Positions 42,341 to 51,187 of a DNA stretch of 64,000 nucleotides are shown piece after piece. The position numbers were made by a program, and so were the translations under genes. The DNA comes from an uncultured Olsenella sp. (GTDB taxonomy: Bacteria; Actinomycetota; Coriobacteriia; Coriobacteriales; Atopobiaceae), in NCBI GenBank assembly GCA_900316105.1, contig ONBR01000008.1, positions 82,273 to 146,272 of the forward strand, read 5' to 3'. The notes beneath the pieces were generated by a model. The model was given only the letters and a program-made list of their open reading frames with translations. It was not told where the DNA came from and did no database searches. Each line of letters opens with the position of its first letter. Position 1 is the stretch's first letter.

Positions 42341-43039
42341 ATGAAACGCGCCCTTCAAACGTCCGAGTCCATAGAGTTGGCCTTCTTTCTGGCCCTTTCC
42401 GGCGGAGTCATGGATGCCTATTCCTACCTGGTAAGGGACCATGTCTTTGCCAATGCGCAGACGGGAAACCTTCTCCTCTTGGGTGTGAACCTCTCCCAGG
42501 GCAACTTGAGCCAGAGCGTTCGCTACTTCTTTCCCGTGGTCTTCTTTGCCGTCGGCATCGCCATCGCCCACAACCTCAAGCTCCTCTTCAAGCCCAGGCA
42601 GCTCCACTGGCGACAGATAGTCCTGGTTTTGGAGGCCGTGATTTTGGTGTGCGTCTCCTTCATGCCCACCGAGTGGAACCTCCTGGCAAACAGCCTCACC
42701 TCGCTGGCCTGCGGCATGCAGGTCCAGTCCTTCCGCAAACTTCACGGCCACGCCTTTGCGACCACCATGTGCATCGGCAACCTGCGCTCGGGCACCCAGG
42801 CCATGGTCTCCTACATGCATTCGCGCGAGCATGAGGACCTGGAGACGGGCTTGCTCTACTACTTTGTGATCCTGAGCTTCGTCCTGGGTGCCGTGATAGG
42901 CAACTGGCTCATCGGGCCACTTGGCCTGCGCATGATTCTGGCGAGCCCCATCCTTTTGACGATAGCCTTTGGCATCATGTTCGTGGACAGGGAGCACCGA
43001 AAGGGACGGAGCCCCCAGGCAGAGGAAAATCTGAAATAA
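42341..43039 (+). CDS. DUF1275 (YoaK-type) membrane protein
   Basis: 232 residues with about six hydrophobic segments. The DUF1275 hallmarks are ALSGGVMDAYSYLVRDHVFA, NAQTGNLLLLGVNL near the start and LACGMQVQSFRKLHGHAFAT, TTMCIGNLRSGTQ in the middle. The family's function is unknown; a transporter-like role is assumed from topology. GAGGTG before ATG 42341 supports this start over ATG 42314. It is followed by a GC-rich hairpin and converges on the rubredoxin gene. Confidence 0.85.
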   Translation: MKRALQTSESIELAFFLALSGGVMDAYSYLVRDHVFANAQTGNLLLLGVNLSQGNLSQSVRYFFPVVFFAVGIAIAHNLKLLFKPRQLHWRQIVLVLEAVILVCVSFMPTEWNLLANSLTSLACGMQVQSFRKLHGHAFATTMCIGNLRSGTQAMVSYMHSREHEDLETGLLYYFVILSFVLGAVIGNWLIGPLGLRMILASPILLTIAFGIMFVDREHRKGRSPQAEENLK

Positions 43040-43062
43040 GGGAGTAAGCCTTTTGTGAGAAA

Positions 43063-43088
43063 AGGGGCCCAGGCGCACCTGGACCCCT
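43063..43088. terminator. Hairpin between DUF1275 and rubredoxin genes
   Basis: AGGGGCCCAGG, CGCA, CCTGGACCCCT. A longer pairing (GGAGTAAGCC at 43041-43050 with GGCTTACTCC at 43113-43122) encloses it, reaching both stop codons, so it can terminate both converging genes. Confidence 0.65.
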
Positions 43089-43115
43089 CCGCCACAATCA
43101 AGTGCTCAGTCGGGC

Positions 43116-43259
43116 TTACTCCTCGACGAGCTCGAACTGGTCAGCGCCAACGCCGCACATGGGACAAACGTAATCCTCGGGCAGCTCGGGGGTGTCAACC
43201 TCAACCTCGTAGCCACAAACGGTGCAACGGAACTTATAGGTCTTCTTCTCCTCGGCCAT
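43116..43259 (-). CDS. Rubredoxin
   Basis: 47 residues. The Fe(SCys)4 ligands are in [10 protein letters not shown] and [19 protein letters not shown], the two CxxCG loops, with [13 protein letters not shown] before the second. A one-iron electron carrier for oxygen or peroxide detoxification or other redox reactions in an anaerobe. It is slightly short (usual 52-54); the spacing between the two loops is reduced because the usual Tyr-Asp-Pro-Gly segment is replaced by a [14 protein letters not shown] segment. GAGAGGG before ATG 43259. It stands alone at the end of the smpB group. Confidence 0.85.
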   Translation of the reverse strand: MAEEKKTYKFRCTVCGYEVEVDTPELPEDYVCPMCGVGADQFELVEE

Positions 43260-43419
43260 GTCAGTACCCTCTCTCTGAACGTCCCCTTTGGGACCCTCTC
43301 CTTGGAAGCGCATATGCTACCGAAAAACAAGCACAACGCTTGAGACCCATAGTACTGCATCACCCAAAAAAGCCAAGGAGGAAAGTCCTCCGATTTCGCT
43401 GATTTTCATCGACCATGAA

Positions 43420-43959
43420 TCAATACCGGCTTCGCTCCTTGAGAGCGCGCTGAATCTCGCGGTCGGAATCGCGCTTTGCCATGTCACGACGTTTGTCGTA
43501 GAGCTTCTTGCCCTTGCCCAGGCCCACATAGAGCTTTACGCGATTGTGCTCGTCGAAGTACATCTCCAGGGGCACAAGGGCATTTCCCGCCGTCTTGAGC
43601 CTTTGGTCAATGAGATTGATCTGCTTGCGGTGCAGGAGGAGCTTGCGTCTGCGGTCTGGGTCGACGTTCCAGACGCCACCATTGGAGTAGGGGTGAATGT
43701 GTACGCCCACCAGGTAAACCTGGCCCCCTCGCACGATGCAGAAGGAATCCGAGATCTTGCAGGGATGCTCGCGGATGCTCTTTACCTCAGCGCCCGTGAG
43801 CTGAATACCCGCCTCCCAGGTATCGCTGATATCGTAGTCGTGACGTGCCACGCGGTTCTTTGCGATGACCTTGATGGGACGGCCCTTCGTGGATTGGGTC
43901 TTCGCCTGCTTTGTGTGGCCATCCTGTCTAGGCACGTCAAAGACCTTACGCTTGGCCAT
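43420..43959 (-). CDS. smpB: SsrA-binding protein
   Basis: 179 residues. IAKNRVARHDYDISDTWEAG, IQLTGAEVKSIREHPCKISD and LYVGLGKGKKLYDKRRDMAK are hallmark SmpB blocks, with the basic C-terminal tail that enters the ribosome. The N-terminal 25 residues (KRKVFDVPRQDGHTKQAKTQ) are an extension compared with the usual 150-160. It binds tmRNA (ssrA is 1.3 kb away). The start ATG 43959 has GGGGAGG six bases upstream and overlaps the end of the TPR gene by 14 bases. Confidence 0.95.
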   Translation of the reverse strand: MAKRKVFDVPRQDGHTKQAKTQSTKGRPIKVIAKNRVARHDYDISDTWEAGIQLTGAEVKSIREHPCKISDSFCIVRGGQVYLVGVHIHPYSNGGVWNVDPDRRRKLLLHRKQINLIDQRLKTAGNALVPLEMYFDEHNRVKLYVGLGKGKKLYDKRRDMAKRDSDREIQRALKERSRY

Positions 43960-44833
43960 CGGCATCCTCCCCTGCATCCTCGTCCTCGGCAGTCAGGGCC
44001 TCCAGGAGGCTCTGCACCATTTCCTGGCCCGCCAGGCTGCGGGCCCTGAGGACGTAGTTGGTCTCGGCGTTCTGGTCACCCAGCTCGCGGGCGTCCAGGG
44101 CACACTGGAGAAGACAGACCACCACCTCGGGATTGGCACCACGGGGGATGCCGGCCTCGTCCAGAAGCTTGCCCTCCTCCTCGTCACTGATATCCGCCAG
44201 GTCGCGCTCGGTACCGTTGGCCTGATCGATGGCAGCCTTGAGGGAGGAGTCCTCGGGATCGATGCGACGGGCGGCGCATAAAAGAGCTGCCGAGAGCCTG
44301 GGCTGCTCCGCCGCCTGGAAGTACTCCGAGAAGTTCAAGTAGGCGCGGACCAAGCAGGTAGGGTCACTGGCGCGGTCAAAGACCGTGTAGGTCAGGGCCA
44401 GATACTCCTGGACGTCGCCGTCATTGCGAAAGAGCTCGGCCAGGTTCAACCTGTCCTCGCAGCTCATGGGATTCCAGCGAACTGCGGTCTTCAACGCTTC
44501 GGTGGCCAGGTTGTAGTCTCCCTGGTGAACATAGGCAAGGCCCAGGTCGCTGTAGAGGCGGTCAAGAGGCTCACCGATGTCGCGCAGCTCGCGCGGGTCA
44601 CGCTCCACGGCACGGTATGCCAGGCGATCAAAGGTCGTCGGGAAGCTGAACCACTGAACCTCGTCGGTGGTGGGACAGTTCCTGTCCACGTACTCCTCGA
44701 CGTCCTCAGCAAGCCTTGAGAGCAGCTCGACGGCGGTATCGACCTGTCCCTGCATGAGGTAGCCCTCGGCCATCATGACCTGCTCGGTGAGCTCGCTCTG
44801 CTCCAGCTTGCCCGTATTGTTGAGTTCTTCCAC
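43946..44833 (-). CDS. TPR-repeat protein, unknown function
   Basis: 295 residues, acidic, soluble and helical. Tetratricopeptide-like units are visible: QVMMAEGYLMQGQVDTAVEL, DLGLAYVHQGDYNLATEALK, DRLNLAELFRNDGDVQEYLA, AYLNFSEYFQAAEQPRLSAA. The best start is GTG 44833 behind AAGGAG; ATG 44857 lacks a ribosome site. It lies between rnr and smpB and overlaps smpB, so a role tied to RNA or ribosome rescue is possible but only by context. No enzyme motif was seen. Confidence 0.75.
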   Translation of the reverse strand: MEELNNTGKLEQSELTEQVMMAEGYLMQGQVDTAVELLSRLAEDVEEYVDRNCPTTDEVQWFSFPTTFDRLAYRAVERDPRELRDIGEPLDRLYSDLGLAYVHQGDYNLATEALKTAVRWNPMSCEDRLNLAELFRNDGDVQEYLALTYTVFDRASDPTCLVRAYLNFSEYFQAAEQPRLSAALLCAARRIDPEDSSLKAAIDQANGTERDLADISDEEEGKLLDEAGIPRGANPEVVVCLLQCALDARELGDQNAETNYVLRARSLAGQEMVQSLLEALTAEDEDAGEDADGQA

Positions 44834-44933
44834 GCTTGCTCCTTGTCGGCGCGCCACCTGGCAAGCCAGGCGGTCGCGCGGTCATATCGAAAATCCTCAG
44901 CTGTCTATCTAGCCTACCCCATATGGCCAGGTC

Positions 44934-46991
44934 CTAGCAGCGCGTCTCTGCGGGAACAAAGTCGATCTGTCCGCGCTCGGGCTTCGCCTTCGTCACCACG
45001 ACCTTCACGCGGCGTCCAGCACGCCATACGGTGCCCGACTCATCGCCCGTCAGGGTCATGCGGGCCTCGTCGTAGGAGAACCACTCCTCCCCCAGCGAGC
45101 GAACGGGGATGAGTCCCTCGGCACAGGTGTCATCCAACATAACGAAGACGCCAAAGCGTTCGACACCGACGACCGTGCCCTGTGCCAGCTCTCCCAGTCG
45201 GTCGGCATAGAGCTCGGCCATCTTTATCTTTTGAGAGTCGCGGGCCGCGCCATCGGCGGCACGTTCGCGCTCGGAGCAGGTGCGACAGAGCTGGCTGAGT
45301 CTGCGGCATATATCGTGCTGCTCCTTTGAGTCCACCGTGCCATCCAGGTAGGCTTTGAGGGTGCGGTGGACCAACACGTCGGGATAGCGTCGGATGGGCG
45401 AGGTGAAGTGACAGTAGGCGCGAGCGCCCAAGGCATAGTGACCCTCGTTGTCGGGCAGGTAGATGGCGCGACGTTGGGCACGCAGGAGGACGGAGTTCGC
45501 CAGGAACTCCCCCGTCGTGCCCTCGGCATCCGCTAGCACCTGCTGGATGGCATGGGGGTCACCCAGGGCCAGCCTGGCCCCCAGGTCACCCCCTGCCAGA
45601 CCCAGCTCGCGGAGGATGGGCAGGGTAGCCTTTAGGTCGTCGGGAGAGGGCTGTTCATGGACACGATAGGTACTCTGGAGACCTGCGTCCGAGAGCATGC
45701 GTGCAACGCCCTCGTTGGCCATGAGCATGGCTTCCTCGATCAGGCTGGTCGCATGGGTGCGTTCACGGACCGTCACGCCCGTGGGATGGCCGTCCTCATC
45801 CAGCTGGACCTTTGACTCCTTGGTGGCAAAGTCGATCGCCCCGCGCTCATGGCGCCTCCTTAGACGCAGCTGGGCAACCTCGTCCAGCACGTGAATGGCC
45901 TCTCCCACCTCCTCGACGTAGCCCTCGGCGCAAGGCAGGTAGCCCAGGGGAAGCCTGCCCTGCAGGTAGGCATCCACCTGGTCGTAGCTCAGACGAGCCT
46001 TTGACCTGATTGCAGACCGTGTTGCCTTGACCCCATGCACCTGTCCAGCCCGGTCGAGGGAGATGAGAACGCTCATGGTCAAGCGGTCCTCATCCGGCCT
46101 AAGAGAGCAGACGTCGTTGCAGAGGCTCTCGGGCAACATGGGAATGACGCGATCGGCAAGGTAGGCCGAGCAAGTGCGAAGCTTTGCCTCGTTGTCTATG
46201 GAGGAGTCCCAGTGCACGTAATGGCTGACGTCCGCTATATGGACCTCAACCTCGAAGCCAGCCTCGGTTCTGCGAGCTCCCACGGCATCATCAAAGTCGC
46301 GGGCATCCGCCGGGTCGACGGTAAAGGTGCAGTGGTCACGAAGGTCCAGGCGATTTTTCTGGGCAGCCAGCACGGAGGCGGCGTCATTCCGGATTGCCCG
46401 GGCCTCCTCCAGGGCAGGTTCGGGAAACTCCGTGCGCAGGTCATAGGAGGCGATGACCTCTTCCATCGCCAGGTCCAGGTCTACAGAATCTCCAATGCGC
46501 CTCTGGATAGTGGCGATACCGGCCGTGCCGCGAGAGGGATATTCCAGGATGCGAGCCTGAACCAGGTCGCCCTCGTGCACTCCCAGACGCTCGGCACTGC
46601 CGTCGCCCTCCAGAACGAAGAAGTCATGGGTGATGCGCTGGTCGAGAGGGGCCACCACACCAAGAGGGTCTGCGACACCGTAGGTGCCAACGAAACTCTC
46701 GACAGAACGCACCAGCACATGCCGCACACGGGCGATCACGTGAGGCGCGTCGGGATTGCCCCGCCTGTGACCGCCATGCGGATGCGAGAGCGTCACCTGA
46801 ACGGTATCGCCGCTCATCGCACCATTGAAGCCGCCACGCGCCACGGGAAAGCTACCCTCGGCAGTCTCGACCTCCGCACGGCCAGAGCCGCTGACGCGCA
46901 GCACACCCGTGAGCAGGTTCGGTGCCTTGCGGGTTCCAGAGCTCCTCTTGCGGTGTCGGGAACCATGGGGACGAGAGCCACCACGCGCCAT
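44934..46991 (-). CDS. rnr: Ribonuclease R family exoribonuclease
   Basis: 685 residues. A basic N-terminal tail (RPHGSRHRKRSSG) precedes cold-shock-like OB folds. The RNB catalytic core is TVDPADARDFDDAVGARR (Asp cluster) with YVHWDSSIDNEAKLRTCSAY, LADRVIPMLPESLCNDVCSL and HFTSPIRRYPDVLVHRTLKA. A C-terminal S1 domain (about 590-670; LAQGTVVGVERFGVFVMLDD) follows. It digests structured RNA 3' to 5' and acts with tmRNA-SmpB in clearing mRNAs on stalled ribosomes, consistent with smpB downstream. AGGAAGG precedes ATG 46991. It is a little shorter than proteobacterial RNase R (no N-terminal HTH). Confidence 0.95.
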   Translation of the reverse strand: MARGGSRPHGSRHRKRSSGTRKAPNLLTGVLRVSGSGRAEVETAEGSFPVARGGFNGAMSGDTVQVTLSHPHGGHRRGNPDAPHVIARVRHVLVRSVESFVGTYGVADPLGVVAPLDQRITHDFFVLEGDGSAERLGVHEGDLVQARILEYPSRGTAGIATIQRRIGDSVDLDLAMEEVIASYDLRTEFPEPALEEARAIRNDAASVLAAQKNRLDLRDHCTFTVDPADARDFDDAVGARRTEAGFEVEVHIADVSHYVHWDSSIDNEAKLRTCSAYLADRVIPMLPESLCNDVCSLRPDEDRLTMSVLISLDRAGQVHGVKATRSAIRSKARLSYDQVDAYLQGRLPLGYLPCAEGYVEEVGEAIHVLDEVAQLRLRRRHERGAIDFATKESKVQLDEDGHPTGVTVRERTHATSLIEEAMLMANEGVARMLSDAGLQSTYRVHEQPSPDDLKATLPILRELGLAGGDLGARLALGDPHAIQQVLADAEGTTGEFLANSVLLRAQRRAIYLPDNEGHYALGARAYCHFTSPIRRYPDVLVHRTLKAYLDGTVDSKEQHDICRRLSQLCRTCSERERAADGAARDSQKIKMAELYADRLGELAQGTVVGVERFGVFVMLDDTCAEGLIPVRSLGEEWFSYDEARMTLTGDESGTVWRAGRRVKVVVTKAKPERGQIDFVPAETRC

Positions 46992-47056
46992 ACGAGTTCC
47001 TTCCTACAGATTGGGATGGCCTTGGTACCAAAGGCCGTGTCACTTACAAAAAAGTA

Positions 47057-47087
47057 AGGGGTGGCGCGGGACTTCCGTGCCACCCCT
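47057..47087 (-). terminator. Terminator after ftsX
   Basis: On the minus strand AGGGGTGGCACGG, AAGT, CCCGCGCCACCCCT then TACTTTTTTG. It ends the ftsEX unit before rnr. Confidence 0.85.
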
Positions 47088-47121
47088 CATTATGTACCTA
47101 GCGATGCTTGTAGCGAAGTGC

Positions 47122-48048
47122 CTAGACCCTGAGGTAACGCCTCATGGCGATTGCGGAACCAAAGAGGCCCAGCAGGACGCCAATGGCAACCAGGGAAACG
47201 TAGGTGATGGCCAAGGTGTTACCCGGAACGTCAAAGGACAGGAACGCCAGCCCCACCTGCAGCCTGGGCAGCACGTAGGAGACGCAGGCCTGCAGAACAC
47301 CGATTGCGAGCACCGATCCAATAAGGGCCTCCAGGATGCCCTCCGCCAGGAAGGGCCCACGAATGAAGCTGTTGGATGCACCGACCAGTCGCATGATGGC
47401 AATCTCGCGCCTACGGGCGGAGATGGCCAGGCGAATCGTGTTGTTGATGAACACGAACGCGATGAAGGCCAGCAGAGCCACCAGGACGACCGTGCCTATA
47501 CGCAGGTAATAGGTGACGCTCAGGAGCTTGCGCACGGTATCGCGACCGTACTGGACAGACTGCGCGGGATCTTCCACATTGTCGGCGACGCCCTTGAAGT
47601 CCTCGTCGGCCACGAGCTTGTTGGCCACGTCTTCGACCTGGCTTGCCTCAGTGAGCTTGATTACCAGGGAGGCCGGAAGGGGGTTGTTCCCATCGAGAGC
47701 CGCAACGACGTCGTTGGCGTTCTTGCTGCTCATCTTTTCCTTGTAGCTCTCCAGGGCCTCGTCCTTGCTCTTGTAGGTAACGCTCTCGACGTTATCCCAA
47801 CCCTCGATCTCGGCCTTGAGGGAATCGACCTTGCCCTGGTCGGCGCCATCGGACAGGAAGGCCTGGATTGTCACCTGGTCCTCGACGTCGCCAGCAATCC
47901 TGTTAAGCAGGACGGAGCCCACGACAAAGAGGCCAATGACAAAGAGCGAAAGGAAAATCGTCACGACTGCGCCGATGACCGTCGACCAGTTGCGCTTGAA
48001 GTGACGGCCTGCCTCGCGCAGCGAATAACCGATGTTAGAGGGTGCCAT
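47122..48048 (-). CDS. ftsX: Cell division protein FtsX
   Basis: 308 residues. The N-terminal cytoplasmic part is GYSLREAGRHFKRNWSTVIG, followed by TM1 (about 20-45). The extracellular domain (about 50-170) has the typical VTIQAFLSDGADQGKVDSLK. Three more helices follow, with IRLAISARRREIAIMRLVGA, SNSFIRGPFLAEGILEALIG, the conserved FtsX permease block. With FtsE it forms the ABC-like complex that activates a peptidoglycan hydrolase at the septum. The start ATG 48048 overlaps ftsE by 14 bases. Confidence 0.95.
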   Translation of the reverse strand: MAPSNIGYSLREAGRHFKRNWSTVIGAVVTIFLSLFVIGLFVVGSVLLNRIAGDVEDQVTIQAFLSDGADQGKVDSLKAEIEGWDNVESVTYKSKDEALESYKEKMSSKNANDVVAALDGNNPLPASLVIKLTEASQVEDVANKLVADEDFKGVADNVEDPAQSVQYGRDTVRKLLSVTYYLRIGTVVLVALLAFIAFVFINNTIRLAISARRREIAIMRLVGASNSFIRGPFLAEGILEALIGSVLAIGVLQACVSYVLPRLQVGLAFLSFDVPGNTLAITYVSLVAIGVLLGLFGSAIAMRRYLRV

Positions 48049-49204
48049 AGTAGCCGTAACCTCCCCTCTCCTGGTCGCGCACGACGTGTCCCGCCTCGAG
48101 GGCGATAACGCGGCGGCGCATCGAGTCGACCATCTCGCGGTCATGGGTGGCCATGACAACGGTGGTGCCCGTACGGTTGATACGGTCAAGTAGCTTCATG
48201 ATGCCCAGCGAGATGGCCGGGTCGAGGTTGCCCGTGGGCTCGTCGCACACCAGCAGGGGCGGACGGTTGACCATTGCGCGGGCAACGGAGACACGCTGCT
48301 GCTCGCCGCCAGAGAGCTGGTCGGGATAGTTGTCCATCTTTTCGGAAAGGCCAACGAGGCGAAGGACCTCGGGCACCTGCGCCTTGATGACGGAGCGGGG
48401 CTTGCCGATGCACTCCAGGGCAAATGCGACGTTTTCGTACACGGTCTTGTCGGGCAGGAGCTTGAAGTCCTGGTAGACCGTGCCGATCTGACGGCGCAGG
48501 TAGGGCACCTTGCGGTTGCGGAGCTTGGTCAGGTCCTGACCGGCAACGATGACCTTGCCGCTCGTTGCCTTGAGCTCACGCGTCAGAAGCTTGAGGAAGG
48601 TGGACTTGCCCGATCCGGAGTGACCGACGACAAAGACGAACTCGCCGGGGTAGATGTCGAGGCTGACATCCTCAAGAGCAGGCTTGTTGGGCTGTGCCGG
48701 GTAGATGAGTGTTGCGTTTCTGAGCGAAATGGTGGGGGTTCCCGTACGGTCGACGCTCAGCTCCTCGCTGGACTGCAGAGGGGCAAAGACGCTCGTAAAG
48801 CCAGGCTGCGCCGGAACGGGAGTCTGGTCTTCGTCCGCCACCGAAATGGCATTGGGCGATGGGGCGTCTGCTGGCTCGGGCTCGGGCTCGGGCTGTACAG
48901 GGTCCGCCTGCTGCACATCAGGCTCTGCGGGAACCTGATCGGTAGGCATGACGGGAACCTGGACGTCCAGATCCTGGGCTGCCGGGACATCGTCGAAACC
49001 GTTGTCGGTAGCCTCGGGGGCATCGTCCCCAACGGAGGCGGCCATGTGGGCCGCCGCAGAGTTGCGGAGGTCGGCCATTGCCGCCTCAAGCTCCTCGTCG
49101 GAAATCCTGTCCTGTGCTACCTGTGAAGAATCCTGCACTCCAGCATCCTGCGGGGTCTGATCCACAGAATCCTGTCGCTCGCTGCTGCGAAAGTGGTTGG
49201 CCAC
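48035..49204 (-). CDS. ftsE: FtsE ATPase with long acidic N-terminal extension
   Basis: 389 residues against about 225-230 for typical FtsE. Residues about 160-389 are a complete FtsE: ISLRNATLIYPAQPNKPALE, Walker A GHSGSGKSTFLKLLTRE, YQDFKLLPDKTVYENVAFAL, signature LSGGEQQRVSVARAMVN, Walker B LLVCDEPTGNLDP, H-loop ATHDREMV. The first ~155 residues are acidic, Gln/Pro-rich and probably disordered, including VQPEPEPEPADAPSP. The start GTG 49204 is preceded by AAAGGAG; no better internal start with a ribosome site is seen before the ATPase, so the extension is probably translated. It overlaps ftsX. Confidence 0.9.
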   Translation of the reverse strand: MANHFRSSERQDSVDQTPQDAGVQDSSQVAQDRISDEELEAAMADLRNSAAAHMAASVGDDAPEATDNGFDDVPAAQDLDVQVPVMPTDQVPAEPDVQQADPVQPEPEPEPADAPSPNAISVADEDQTPVPAQPGFTSVFAPLQSSEELSVDRTGTPTISLRNATLIYPAQPNKPALEDVSLDIYPGEFVFVVGHSGSGKSTFLKLLTRELKATSGKVIVAGQDLTKLRNRKVPYLRRQIGTVYQDFKLLPDKTVYENVAFALECIGKPRSVIKAQVPEVLRLVGLSEKMDNYPDQLSGGEQQRVSVARAMVNRPPLLVCDEPTGNLDPAISLGIMKLLDRINRTGTTVVMATHDREMVDSMRRRVIALEAGHVVRDQERGGYGYYGTL

Positions 49205-49371
49205 AGATGCTCCTTTTTCTACATAGCGATGTTGGCAGATTATGAACAATTATAGCAAAGCGCCCCTGACCACCTGAATCTGCACTCCATACACAGACGT
49301 ATGAAGGCCGTCTGGAGAAAGAATTGCGCAGTGGTGTGGCAAACTCCCAGGAGAATCCGTCACACAAGAAA

Positions 49372-49394
49372 GGGCCAGGCACAAGGCCCGGCCC
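49372..49394 (-). terminator. Hairpin after the transketolase genes
   Basis: GGGCCAGGC, ACAA, GGCCCGGCCC. On the minus strand it is followed by TTTCTTGTGTG. It closes the talC-tkt operon. Confidence 0.6.
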
Positions 49395-49421
49395 CTCGTA
49401 AATCTCCTAATGGAGCTCTGG

Positions 49422-50360
49422 CTACTTCACGAACTCCTCGATGGAAGCCGCGACGCCAGCGCCATCCAGACCGTACTTTGCGAGCAGGTCCACCGCGGGG
49501 CCGGACTCGCCAAAGACGTCCTGGACGCCGACCTTCTTGACCGGCGTGGGAAGCTTTGCGGAAAGAACGTCACAGACCGCAGAGCCCAAACCGCCGATGA
49601 CGGAGTGCTCCTCCACGGTAACGACCTTGCCGGTCTTCTTTGCGGAGGCAAGCAGGGTCTCCTCGTCCAGGGGCTTGATGGTGGCCATGTTGATGACCTC
49701 GCAGCTGATGCCCTTGGCAGCAAGGGCCTCGGCGGCCTCGAGTGCGGAGCCGACCATGAGGCCGCAGGCAACGACGGTCACGTCAGTGCCCTCGCGCTCG
49801 ACGACGGCCTTGCCGATCTGGAACTTGTAGTCATCACCATGAATGACGGGAGCAGCCAGACGGCCAAGGCGCAGGTAGACGGGGCCGTCAGCCTCGTAGG
49901 CCGCACGAACGGCAGCCTTTGCCTCGGTATCGTCAGCAGGGACGATCACAGTCATGCCGGGGATGGTGCGCATGAGGGCGACGTCCTCGTTGCACTGGTG
50001 GGTTGCGCCGTCCTCGCCGACGGAGATGCCAGCGTGAGTGGCACCGATGACCACGTGCAGGTGGGGATAGCCGATGGAGTTGCGAACAACCTCGAAGGCA
50101 CGGCCAGCTGCGAACATGGCGAAGGTGCTGGCAAAGACCTTGTGGCCAGTGGTCGCGATACCAGCGGCAACGCCCATCAGGTTCTGCTCAGCGATACCGC
50201 AATCGATGAAGCGGTCGGGGAACTCCTTCTTGAACATGCCGGACTTGGTGGCTGCGGCGAGGTCGGCATCAAGGACCAGGAAGTCATCGTGCTCCTTGCC
50301 CAGCTCAACGAGTGCCTCGCCGTAGCTCTGGCGAGTGGCAACCTTCTTGACGTCTGCCAT
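49422..50360 (-). CDS. Transketolase, C-terminal subunit
   Basis: 312 residues, covering the pyrimidine-binding and C-terminal domains of transketolase. Blocks: LVLDADLAAATKSGMFKKEF, FIDCGIAEQNLMGVAAGIAT (catalytic Glu that activates thiamine diphosphate), GATHAGISVGEDGATHQCNE, PVYLRLGRLAAPV, VVTVEEHSVIGGLGSAVCDV. With the N-terminal subunit encoded three bases upstream it makes a split transketolase, common in anaerobes. It transfers two-carbon units in the non-oxidative pentose phosphate pathway. Confidence 0.95.
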   Translation of the reverse strand: MADVKKVATRQSYGEALVELGKEHDDFLVLDADLAAATKSGMFKKEFPDRFIDCGIAEQNLMGVAAGIATTGHKVFASTFAMFAAGRAFEVVRNSIGYPHLHVVIGATHAGISVGEDGATHQCNEDVALMRTIPGMTVIVPADDTEAKAAVRAAYEADGPVYLRLGRLAAPVIHGDDYKFQIGKAVVEREGTDVTVVACGLMVGSALEAAEALAAKGISCEVINMATIKPLDEETLLASAKKTGKVVTVEEHSVIGGLGSAVCDVLSAKLPTPVKKVGVQDVFGESGPAVDLLAKYGLDGAGVAASIEEFVK

Positions 50361-50363
50361 CTC

Positions 50364-51185
50364 TTACGCCTCCTTCTCGAGCTCGGCCATGGCCTGAGCG
50401 TACTGCTCGTCGTTGGGTGCCTTGCCGTGCCAACCGACCTGGTTCTCCATGAAGGAGACGCCCTTGCCCTTGACGGTGTGGGCAACGATGCAGGTGGGAG
50501 CGCCCTTGGTCTCGCGGGCCTCCTTGAAGGCGGCACGGAGCTGGTCAAAGTCATTGCCATCGGCAACCTCGACCACGTGGAAGTTGAAGGCGCGGAACTT
50601 GTCTGCGATGGGCTCGGCGGAGTTGACCTCGGCAATGGGGCCGTCAATCTGCAGGCCGTTGTAGTCAACGATCAGGCAGAGATTGTCCAGCTTGTGGTTG
50701 CCGGCGAGCATGGAGGCCTCCCAGACTTCGCCCTCCTCGATCTCGCCATCGCCCAGCAGGGCGTAGACGCGATAGTCCTGGCCCCAGTGCTTTCCGGCGA
50801 GTGCCATACCGACTGCAGCGGAGATGCCCTGGCCAAGGGAGCCCGTGGACATGTCGACACCGGGCGTGTCGTTCATGTTGGGGTGGCCCTGGAGGTGGGA
50901 GCCGATGTGACGCAGGGTCTCCAGGTCCTCCTTGGGGAAGTAGCCCCTCTCTGCCAGCGTGGCATACAGACCAGGAGCCGTGTGGCCCTTGGAGAGGACG
51001 AAGCGGTCACGATCAGCCTTGCGCGGATCCTTGGGGTCGATGTTCATCTCCTCGAAGTAGAGGAAGGTGAAGATGTCAGCTGCGGAAAGGGATCCACCGG
51101 GATGGCCGGACTTAGCCGCATGGGTGCCCGTCAGGATTCCCTTACGGACCTCGGTTGCGGCCTTCTTGAGCTCAGCGTTGTCCAT
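50364..51185 (-). CDS. Transketolase, N-terminal subunit
   Basis: 273 residues, the thiamine-diphosphate-binding half. KSGHPGGSLSAADIFTFLYF, FVLSKGHTAPGLYATLAERG, MSTGSLGQGISAAVGMALAG and the ThDP/Mg motif YALLGDGEIEEGEVWEASML are all present. It is the partner of the C-terminal subunit that follows. The start ATG 51185 lies two bases after the transaldolase stop, with GGAGGAGTAAG upstream, so the three genes form one transcript. Confidence 0.95.
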   Translation of the reverse strand: MDNAELKKAATEVRKGILTGTHAAKSGHPGGSLSAADIFTFLYFEEMNIDPKDPRKADRDRFVLSKGHTAPGLYATLAERGYFPKEDLETLRHIGSHLQGHPNMNDTPGVDMSTGSLGQGISAAVGMALAGKHWGQDYRVYALLGDGEIEEGEVWEASMLAGNHKLDNLCLIVDYNGLQIDGPIAEVNSAEPIADKFRAFNFHVVEVADGNDFDQLRAAFKEARETKGAPTCIVAHTVKGKGVSFMENQVGWHGKAPNDEQYAQAMAELEKEA

Positions 51186-51187
51186 TC

